NCBI RefSeq assembly: GCF_008831285.2
Contig: NC_045141.1
Location: 25,781,315 to 25,845,314, forward strand
Source: Nymphaea colorata
Lineage: Eukaryota; Streptophyta; Magnoliopsida; Nymphaeales; Nymphaeaceae
Length of the DNA: 64,000 nucleotides
Direction of reading: 5' to 3'
Made by a program: the position numbers and the translations under genes
The notes under the pieces: model-generated
Database searches by the model: none
What the model saw: only the letters and a program-made list of their open reading frames with translations
Told to the model about the DNA's origin: nothing
Part shown: positions 55,701-64,000 of the stretch, piece by piece
Layout: each line of letters opens with the position of its first letter
How positions within the stretch are numbered: the first letter of the stretch is position 1

Positions 55701-57079
55701 GTATCCTCACTCAGTTACAAGGAAAAATCATTTTTTATGAGTGACATCACATGAAGAGTAGCATCAGGTTGATGACATATCTTTGTTATATTTTTTATTT
55801 AAATATGTTTTCTTCTTCCTTTCAAATTTTATGAAATTAGGATAACTTAAACATGTAGGATATATGGAATTGGTTTTGCTGTGCACATATTTCCAACTTC
55901 ACTTTTGATGAATATACAGTATTGAACGACTCAAACATAGGAGTGAATAGTTTACTAGAAGGGCCTCTGAGCCTTGACAGACGTGAAACTCAAACATAGG
56001 AGTAAATTGGTTACCGGAGGAGACTCTGGGCCTTGACAGATGTGAAATAGTTCGTGTGCGAATATAACTGTGCAGTCTGATTCTTTTACCATGGTTCTGA
56101 GACGATTGACAATTTTAAGTTGTTTCCTTTTTGCTGATGCCTTTTTAATACATTTTGTTGCAGATTTGGCACAGTCAAGTCTGTGAATGTTGTCAGGTAC
56201 TCTGGAAATTCTGTTATTGCTGTAAATGCTTCTGTGACCTCTGATAATGGTGGCTCAGAGAGATTCTTCCAAGAGCCAGCTGGTGACACTGAAGCCGTGA
56301 TGCCCATGGATGGCTGTCTTAAATGTGACGATGAAGCAATTGTTGAGAAGTTGGATAATGGTGCTGGAGAACACCAAAATAATCATGGAGGAGCTGCAGG
56401 AGGCACGGAAGACTGTCAAGATAAGGATCCAACTGATCGTGTAAAAAGGGAGCCAAATCATTCTGATGCTAATTTTGAAAATGATGCATGTATAGAGTCA
56501 AAAATTGACGCCCATGTAAATTTTGAACATCGCCTTGACAATGGTGACAGTAATATAGTATCTGCTAAAAAGGAAGCAGACATTGATGCAAGTCAATCTG
56601 GTTTTACTGACAGCCTTGTTTCAGAGGGTGCAAAAGTTGAGGACAATAGTGGTTATATGAAAGAAGAGCCTGCAGAGGAGAGAGGGGTTCATGTACATGA
56701 CAGCAATGAACTGCAAAATGAACCAATAGAAGCGAACAAGCATGGCACACAAGACAGCTCAGGAATGCAAAGGACATCCATTGAAATGATTGGTCTGGAA
56801 GGCAGTGATGAACTGCAGAAAGTCCCTACAGAAGCAGAGGAGGCTGTCCAAGAAAAACTAGAGGGGGAACAAGAGCAAACACAGGACAATCTAGATAATT
56901 GCGAGAGTAACGCCTATGATTTGCTTGTCTTTGAACCTGGAAGCATTTTTGTTGAGTTCATGCGGAAGGAAGGTGCTTGTTTGGCTGCCCATTCTCTGCA
57001 TGGGCGTCTCTATGGAGCTCGGGCAGTTGCAACTGGATATGTTTCTCTTGATCTCTACAAGGCTAGGTTCCTAAGATGA
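47419..57079 (+). CDS. U2AF65-like splicing factor with long RS-rich N-terminus and split UHM
   Basis: Nuclear RNA-binding protein related to the U2AF large subunit, which recognises the polypyrimidine tract and 3' splice site. Coding exons: 47,419-48,840; 48,917-49,054; 51,167-51,238; 52,414-52,455; 52,672-52,758; 55,081-55,188; 55,278-55,370; 55,546-55,625; 56,164-57,079. All introns are GT-AG and the joined 2,958 nt encode 985 residues. Residues 1-~360 are charged and Arg/Ser/Lys/Glu-rich. RRM1 starts at L434 (LYVENVP), with its RNP1-like strand in exon 2. RRM2 starts at 545 (IFIGGI) and continues with HAFLEYMD. The C-terminal U2AF homology motif begins VLKLKNVL at 648, with the acidic helix LEEILEDV, and ends with FVEF and GRLY. 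A ~235-residue acidic insertion divides it. It resembles the long plant U2AF65-related RRM proteins of about 980 residues. I cannot assign a symbol. Confidence 0.9.
49679..49787. repeat. compound (CT)n(CA)n microsatellite
   Basis: About 40 bp of CT followed by about 50 bp of CA and a short AGAG tail, in intron 2 of the U2AF-like gene (49,055-51,166). Confidence 0.95.
53450..54520. repeat. transposon-like sequence in U2AF-like intron 5
   Basis: The 2.3 kb intron 52,759-55,080 contains TE-like material. A ~40 bp unit (TTGTAATGCCTCATTATG versus TTGTGATGCTCCATTATG, each followed by AAAGTTTA) occurs at about 53,549 and 53,711. Further right, at 54,295-54,500, is a GC-rich block with GCCCATTGTCCGACCC duplications and GGCCTGGCC, typical of degraded plant DNA elements. 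No transposase or polymerase frame survives and the boundaries are unclear. Confidence 0.4.
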
Positions 57080-58200
57080 GGCCGTAGGCATCTCTGTGAT
57101 GATGTTGATTATACCTACTTGCGATCCATTTTCAGGTGGTTCACCTCCTTGTCTTCCTGCTTATGCGCAGCAGCAAAATTTGTATGTTCCTTTTTTCTTT
57201 CGCAATTGTTTAAGAGTAATTTCTATGGGTATTAATCGGTGGATGGTTTCATTGACATGCTTAGTGTTCAAATTTTCTCAATCTTCTGCTCGGAATATTT
57301 GATTTTTATAATTTTGTACCCCTTAAAGAAAAATACTGCATTGAGCTACACATAGTCAGGTCACTGACCCTATAAATGTATTTTCTTCCACATATAGTTG
57401 CATCAGAAGCTTCTTTCTGTACTTTTATCTTTCTGTGGTTCGTGTAATGAAGAGTTTGAAAAAATGTACAGGTTATTTTTGTTGTCGTGTGGTCGCTCTT
57501 TTTTTTTCCCAAAAAAATTTATTGGAAAGAACTGCGAGGATTTTGGCCGGCTCCTTTTATTATACTGGATTTAGTGATATACCTCAACAAGAATATTCAA
57601 GTTGGGGGAGTTTTTCTCATAGAAATGTTCTGGATTTGCGGACTTTATGTTGAGACAACCATGTATGCAAACAACCACCTGCTTAGCAAGGCTCGGACGG
57701 GTGTATTTTGATAATGTTTTCCTTCCGTGATGGTTCCACTTCATTGGCTGGATAGTCATGACAAGCTGATCAGGATGAGTTGGCGCCTGCAACTCAGCGT
57801 CCATCTGGAATTACTGTTCTTGTGAATTGGCATCAACTTGGTAAGTACAGATGGGAGTTCAGATCATTTTTGAATTGTACGTTTTTTCTCTAGTTGGTTT
57901 TTTTTTAACGGCGACTATGACTGTTAAAAATCCATGCTAGATATGGGCTGACGAGCAGCATCGACTTGTGTATCTTGATATTTGCAGTCTAAATTCCTTG
58001 ATGCTGGGTTCCGTCAAGTGAAGCCTATATACGCGAAGGGTGCACCTATCTTGGCCAGCATGTTACTCCCACATGAGGACATGGTGCTCCAATCTTGCAA
58101 ACTTGTTTGTAACATACTTCAGATAGAAGTCGCCCTTCATGGTGCTAAGAAGAGCTTCATGACAGGATTAAGTGAAATGATTTGAGCTTAAAGAAGCTTA
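57080..58200 (+). other. 3' region of the U2AF-like gene
   Basis: Follows the TGA at 57,077-57,079. It contains a possible acceptor (CATTTTCAG) at about 57,135 and another (TTTGCAG) at about 57,988. The 67-codon frame at 57,982-58,185 reads like an exon but matches nothing I recognise, so spliced 3'-UTR exons or a remnant gene are possible. Confidence 0.35.
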
Positions 58201-59685
58201 AAAGTCAGTGCGCATTTTATCAGTTTGCACAATCTAGTAGGTTCTGCAGAGTTCTGGCCTGCCAGTAAATACAAATAAAAACGTTAAATAAGGCGGCGCC
58301 ATTTTGAAATTTTCTATGTTAAATAAAAAAGGAACATTTCATTTGTATATCGGCTAATGTTCGGTTGGTATCAGCGGATAACGGCCGATTTGGCCGATAT
58401 TTTTTGTAGGGGATTTTGGCGCACTTAAAGATAACGTTTGGATTTAAATAAGTATTTGATTAGATATAGATTTGGGTGGGAATTAATTTTAGTTAAATAT
58501 GTAATATCCATTGTCCATACATTTTGAAACTCGGTTTCCAATATATTGTAATGTGATTCGGTTAGAAGTAAGAATCAAATGTGAATTTACAAAATCGGCT
58601 TTGGATTAGATTATGAACGTCTTCCTTCATATTTGAACCTGAATTCAAACGGAATATCAGAAAAGAAAGATTACATCGTATTTGGGATCTGATTCATTGA
58701 CATTCTTGCACAGTTGTCATTTTATTACAAGCTGACGAATCCATGCATGCGTACCATATGAAAGCGAGGAGGCAAGGTAATGCATCCCTTTCGAACGGCA
58801 TTGTTTTGGGTACCACAGGTGGGACTGAATCGATACCCAAAACAAGAAACTCTTTACATGGCATCTAAAATAAACTCTTGACATGCCAAACAGTAAAAAA
58901 AAGAAACGATCAGATTCAATCCGAGAATGAGAATCTGAATTGAATGAGAAAGCAATGATATCATTTATCCGATCTGATCTGATATGAATGAGATAGGATG
59001 CGATGCTTGCTGCTCCAGTCCGCTCTGCCAAAGGATGGGACTTGCGAGTGGTGAATAATTTAATGCATTCAGGTCTTAGATGCCTGAGAATTTGGCACAG
59101 GGGCTGACTTCTGACAAGTTAGACCACATTTCCTGCAGCAACACTTCTGAGGCCGACCTGCCATTCATAGGGACGCTGAGTCCCTGACTGAAGGATATGA
59201 CCAAAGAGGACTGGATTCAGAGAGAGAGCTGACTCTGATATTGGAGGCAGGTGGATCAGAGAGTGAGTTACATACTCCTTTTCAGGTCTATTTAATCGGG
59301 GCTTCTCCTTCCTGCTCACATGCACCAAATATTTTATACAACATTTACATATCGTACATATATGTTATAGTTAAATTAAATTAAATTATGAAGTTTTTTT
59401 TTTTTTTCTTAATGAAGGGAAAACAATCTCAACGTGGGTGGGTGGCGTCCAAGGCCCGGATGCTTCGTCCAGCCCGAAGGTCCAAGGCCCCGAGATGGCC
59501 GATGGGTGGTAGTATTGTAATATAAGCAGATCCAGGGGGGCTTTCTTGCGGTGGTAATTTCAACTGGAGAGCAATATGAATGCATCACGAGGACTCCCGC
59601 TCTTCGTCTCGTTCGTTCATCTCAAGCCTTCCCATCTTCCTTCACCCTCTCGATTTCTGTCTCCGCTCGCTCTCCTTTCCCTCCC
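58201..59685. other. intergenic stretch and PSAT promoter side
   Basis: No gene recognised. At 58,370-58,410 a GATAACGGCCGATTTGGCCGATA phrase resembles the CGGCCGATA repeats found in plant dispersed elements. The right part (59,350-59,685) is the likely promoter and leader of the next gene and includes an upstream ORF. Confidence 0.45.
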
Positions 59686-59689
59686 ATGA
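59576..59689 (+). promoter_or_regulatory. upstream ORF overlapping the PSAT start
   Basis: An ATG at 59,576 opens a 37-codon frame whose TGA (59,687-59,689) overlaps the first in-frame PSAT ATG (59,686-59,688) as ATGA. A second upstream ATG at 59,580 opens a longer overlapping frame, to 59,786. This matters only if transcription starts upstream of 59,576, which I cannot tell. Confidence 0.4.
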
Positions 59690-62600
59690 GCACACCCCGC
59701 CGATCCCGCGGGATGGCCGTCTCTCTGCCGAAGATCTACGCCGCGATCATCCTCCTGCAGATGATCCCGGCCGTCCATTCCGCTGAGGAGTGGTCTCTCC
59801 ACCACTCCAAGCTTTCCGGCGTCATCATTCCGGGCTTTGCCTCCACGCAGCTCCGCGCCTGGTCCGTGCTTGACTGTCCCTACTCTCCTCTCGACTTCAA
59901 CCCCCTCGACTCCGTTTGGCTTGATACCCGGAAGGTATTTGGACCCATTTCCTCCTGTTCTTCTTCGTCTTCATCTTCCTTTTCGTGTTTCTGTAGCTCG
60001 TTGTTGTTATGGCGCTTACAGATTCAGGTACCCGAGTTGGAGCTTGGACTCCAAGAACGTAGATGCTTTTCTTTTTTTACGGGTTTGACGTGCTTATCTT
60101 CTTGTCTAGCGAGCCACGGTTCCAGAATTTGTATTCATCGGTTCAAATTCCAACGCCCGACTGACGTCGTATCGAAATGTCATTCATGCACTTGGGGGAA
60201 GTTCGTTAGTTCATCCGAGCGGTTCTTGATGTCATTCTTGTTTCTTTACGCGAGTCGGAGCTGGGTTTCCAAGAACGTAGATGCTTTTCTTTTACGGGTT
60301 TGACGTGCTTATCTTCTTGTTTAACGAGCTACGGTTCCAGAATCGGTATTCATCGGTTCAAATTCCGATGCCCAAGTGACGTCGTATCGAAATGTCATTC
60401 ATACACTTGAGGGGAGTTTGTTAGTTCTTCCGATCGGTTCTTGATGTCATTCTTATTACTTTACACGAGTCGGAGCTGGGATTCCAAGAACGTAGATGCT
60501 TTTCTTTTACGGGTTTGACGTGCTTATCTTCTTGTTTAGCGAGCTACGGTTCCAGAATCGGTATTCATCGGTTCAAATTCCGATGCCCAAGGGGACGTCG
60601 TATCGAAATGTCATTCATAAACTTGACGGGAGTTTGTTAGTTCTTCCGATCGGTTCTTGATGTCATTCTTGTTTATTTACACGAGTCGGAGCTTGGATTC
60701 CAAGAATGTAGATGCTTTTCTTTTACGGGTTTGACGTGCTTATCTTATTGTTTAGCGATGTAGGTTCCAGAGCTGGTATTCTTCGGTTCACATTCCGATG
60801 CACGAGTGACGTCATTCATGCAGTTTGGGGGAAGTTTGGTAGTTCATCCGAGCGGTTCTTGATGTCATTCTTGTTTCTCTTTCTTCTCTTTTTTCCCCCC
60901 TTCTTTTCTTTCTCGCTTGCATATAAGTTCGTTAAGCGATATCGTTGTTAGGATCCACCTTGCTTGCTTCTCGAATTTTACCAGAGCTATGTGAAGCCGA
61001 ACAGAGTTTTCTACGAAGGGATCTTCACTTCTAAATGAGGGCAACGCAGAGAACGATATGTTTAGTTAGAGCTGTCATTTTTATGTCATTGGCGGATATT
61101 GTCCATACATGTGCGCGTGTTCCTCAAATATTCCCACATCACCAGCTCAAAAGACGGTGTATTTATAACATTTTGCATGTATAATTAATGTTATGGCACT
61201 TGTTCAAGAGATGATGCATTTGAACTGTGTCGCACGTACAGTAAATGTCATCGTAAATTAGCTGCAAGTTTTGTATGTTCATTAATTTTTGTGGTAGATT
61301 CCACGAAATGTACAAAAATTGGAAATGAGTAAACCGTAGCCCGATATTGTTGCTTAAATGTGATACAGGTTTTATCTGCTGTGAATTGCTGGCTCAAGTG
61401 CATGTTGCTGGACCCTTACAATCAGACAGATCATCCTGAATGCAAATCTCGCCCTGATAGTGGCCTTTCTGCAATCACAGAACTAGACCCTGGATATATC
61501 ACAGGTAACTCCTTATGCATCGGAGAAAAGTGTCAAAGATAAAATTTTTTCATGGAAAAAAGATGTGTGTCAAAGATAAATTTTTTTCATGGAAAAAATG
61601 TGACGTATATATAGAAATCATGCCACTTATCACAGACATGCATCTGAAAATACCGTGAGAGTTGTTTCTATCTTGGTGGTGCTTTGTGATCTTGATTATT
61701 ACATCCAATCTCTGCAAGGTCATAATAAGGTTTAAGACGCTGATAGCTTAGATGCCTTCCAGATTACTAGATTGCTATTGGCTGATGCTGATTGAGTGAA
61801 TATTCTGTGTGATCAAGCTGGATATAATGGTTTGGCCATTTTCAGATATCATGACGTACACAAGTAGAAAGTTCTTATTTTATTAGAAAGGGATTCCTCA
61901 GAGATAGCTGCTCATCCTGCAAAGTTATCATTTGTTTCTCCTCAAGTCTGCTTCATCTTTGTTAAAATCCAGATGTAGCCATGATTTTGCAGCCAACCAA
62001 ATAGGGTAGGACTATTGGGATCTATTCCTAGGTCAGTGCATCCTACTCCCGCTCATAATCATATTTCTAATCAAAAGTACTACTTATGATACATTATCCA
62101 GGTCCTCTTTCTTCTGTATGGAAAGAATGGGTGAGATGGTGCATTGAGTTTGGTATCGCGCCAAATGCAATACTTGCTGCCCCTTATGATTGGAGACTTT
62201 CAGCATCGTTGCTTGAGGAGCGAGATCTTTATTTTCACAAGCTAAAGTTTGTATTTCTTTTTAATCTTTTCTGGCATATCTTTCTGTGTTTCCTACCATT
62301 TTTTTGTTAAATCTCAACGTGATATTATAGGGTTTCTGTTTGAAATAATTTTGAGATGGCTTTAACTTTTGAAAACACTTATTTGTGCAGCTATCAACCA
62401 GGATCTTTTTTAGTAATAGCCTCATCTTTATGGATGGATCAGCTACATGGGTGTGGGTATGAGTTCGGGTACAAACACAACAAGTTTGGAAAATGTGGGT
62501 TCAGGAATTATATGATATTAGATTTTAAGCCCTTGCTAATTGCAAACAAACTTTCAATGTATTGAACTTTAAAAAAAAAATCTATAAGGACATTCTTTAT

Positions 62601-63742
62601 TCCCAGTCTAGCATCTAGTTCTCTGTCATGTTTTTCGTTTTCATCAATTTGCTGAACTATTCTTTCTTCTCTTCTTCTTTTTTATTTTTATTTTTTTAAA
62701 ATTTTAAGTTACTGGACATGATAAATTGAACATGAAGAGGTGGCTGTGAGAGTTCAGGGCTGATTGAGGTTGGAGAGAGGGTAGGTGGAGGACTTGCAGA
62801 TTTATGAAAATTCTGAAAAAATGTACATGAAGAATCCCTTAGTTTTAACTTTTAATAATAACTGTATGAATGGAAAGTCATCACTTTAGAGCAAACCATG
62901 TTGCTTGGTTGGGAAGAGCTTAATGGTTAGGTTTAGTTGCAGTGGTCGTTTTTGCTATTAATTTTTCCCGTGGGATTGCTGTCCTGCTGCCTTATGATGT
63001 TAAAGTTGCTTGTGGATGATAGGAGAAGTTTTATACTTTTCTTTTTGTTCAGTTTTACTTTCTCATAGTAGTCCATATGGAAGTTTTATTTTTTTTTTTT
63101 ATTGATGAAGTGAACATAATTTCCTTTTCTATCCTTCTATCTACTGCTGTACTCTATTTATTTAGCCATAAACGAAGAGACGTCATCAGAAGATGCACGA
63201 GTCTGTTCATGTATTTAGCTGCTATTGGTGTTGTATTGATTCCTGTAGTCATGAAGCCAATGTCTAAATTTTCAGTATATTTCTTGATTTAGTTTTTGAA
63301 GTTCAATTAATTTGGCCTAAAATCTTTGGTACCCTTCTCATGAAGATTTTCCATGTTAAATCACATTCTTTTTGTGCTTTTTTTTATGACTATATTCTAC
63401 TATAATGAGTTAGCCTTCCCTTTGGTGTAGCTTACACTTAAGACATCCATGATATTCATGGCTGATATGTTTTGTTTTATTTGATCGATTAGTTCATATT
63501 TTATGATATACAAATTAAATTAGCATACAATCTTTTATTGTTTATTAAATCTGTTGCAATTTGTTTATATAGGTTAACTTTTGAGACTGCACTTAAACTT
63601 CGTGGGGGCCCCTCTTTGGTGTTTGCACATTCAATGGGAAATAATGTGTTTCGGTACTTCCTGGAGTGGTTGAAGCTAGAAATTGCACCAAAACTGTACC
63701 TACAATGGCTCGACGATCATATACATGCCTATTTTGCTGTTG
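59686..63742 (+). CDS. PSAT1: phospholipid:sterol acyltransferase, LCAT family (partial, runs off the right edge)
   Basis: Enzyme that transfers an acyl chain from a phospholipid to a sterol to make sterol esters, acting at ER membranes. Exons 59,686-59,934, 61,369-61,504, 62,102-62,246 and 63,573-63,742 join in frame (700 nt, 233 residues) and match the start of plant PSAT1 closely; the rest lies beyond the window. Introns are GT-AG (intron 3 donor GTTTGT). A hydrophobic signal or anchor segment at ~10-32 ends AVHS|AEE. The oxyanion/lid-region motif IIPGFAST is at 47-54. Conserved blocks include DPYNQTDHPECKSRPDSG, PYDWRLS and the lipase nucleophile motif AHSMG (S197). The Asp and His of the triad are not in the window. 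The start may instead be the ATG at 59,713, which has a better context and directly precedes the hydrophobic segment. Confidence 0.92.
60020..60885. repeat. PSAT1: four tandem copies of a ~216 bp unit in PSAT intron 1
   Basis: The landmark CGAGT(C/T)GGAGCT(T/G)GG recurs at 60,033, 60,251, 60,466 and 60,682 (218, 215, 216 bp), and the whole unit, including TACGGGTTTGACGTGCTTATC and TCATCGGTTCAAATTCC, is repeated with few changes. It starts just inside the intron, about 90 bp after the exon 1 donor. Open frames of up to 250 codons across it are read-through of exon 1 into the intron, not a separate gene. Confidence 0.92.
62247..63572 (+). other. PSAT intron 3
   Basis: 1.3 kb AT-rich intron with a T-rich interior. 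No gene or clear element recognised; the small open frames at 62,356-62,565 and 63,077-63,292 look like chance. Confidence 0.8.
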
Positions 63743-64000
63743 GTATGCTCATTCCTGTCTTGTGCATGAATCATCTTGGAGAATTGAATGATGTTCATTA
63801 AGATCATGTTTTATTCATGTTCCTGGGATGCAAGGAACAGGACGTCCTGTACCTGGTGTCTTAGGAACAGGAAGAAAGAGCAAACACGGCATTTGCATTG
63901 AGCAGAACAGACATTCCACACTAAGATGAAGCACAACGCAGTTTCTGTGTTCCATGCTATGCCTGTAACATTTGACGTTTGCCACATATTTTGTGGACAG

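Noticed and set aside
59935-60303. PSAT exon 1 extended to a 250-codon reading frame
   Set aside because: The frame runs through the donor GTATTT at 59,935 into tandem repeats; the next conserved PSAT residues lie at 61,369 in the correct phase.

Overview
This window looks like nuclear DNA of a flowering plant. It holds four confidently readable multi-exon genes, all on the + strand, with GT-AG introns and plant-type protein families. The base composition outside the exons is AT-rich, and there are many microsatellites and transposon relics. I cannot name the species.

Layout. Positions 1-2,790 are gene-free: a 0.62 kb segment with a second copy near 22.4-23.0 kb, a palindrome cluster, a 0.87 kb polypyrimidine tract and a TG-rich stretch. 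Positions about 2,790-17,886 are one 15 kb tandem satellite array. It is built from ~366 bp dimers, each a full ~225 bp monomer plus a ~141 bp monomer that looks like the full one with ~84 bp deleted. In places the dimers are arranged in longer repeats of ~1.5 kb and ~2.53 kb. Its left edge is degenerate and its right edge is sharp. Positions 17.9-28.3 kb hold a possible 0.9 kb insertion with flanking direct repeats, a small hAT-like element, other dispersed repeats and no gene I can support.

The genes: an NRT1/PTR-family (NPF5-type) transporter in four exons at 28,304-32,445; a small unrecognised ORF at 33,748-34,128; the 26S proteasome ATPase RPT6 in nine coding exons at 39,064-44,530, with a probable 5'-UTR intron; a U2AF65-like splicing factor of 985 residues in nine coding exons at 47,419-57,079; and the first four coding exons of a phospholipid:sterol acyltransferase (PSAT1-like, LCAT family) from 59,686, running off the right edge.

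The genes do not form one pathway. They are ordinary, separately promoted plant genes beside a satellite block. The unusual material is the satellite, with its deletion-derived monomer and multi-level repeats, the duplicated flanks around it, a four-copy 216 bp tandem repeat in PSAT intron 1, and a U2AF-homology domain split by a ~235-residue acidic insertion. All repeat periods were measured by eye from matching landmarks. All gene calls are by recognition of translated motifs, without database searches.
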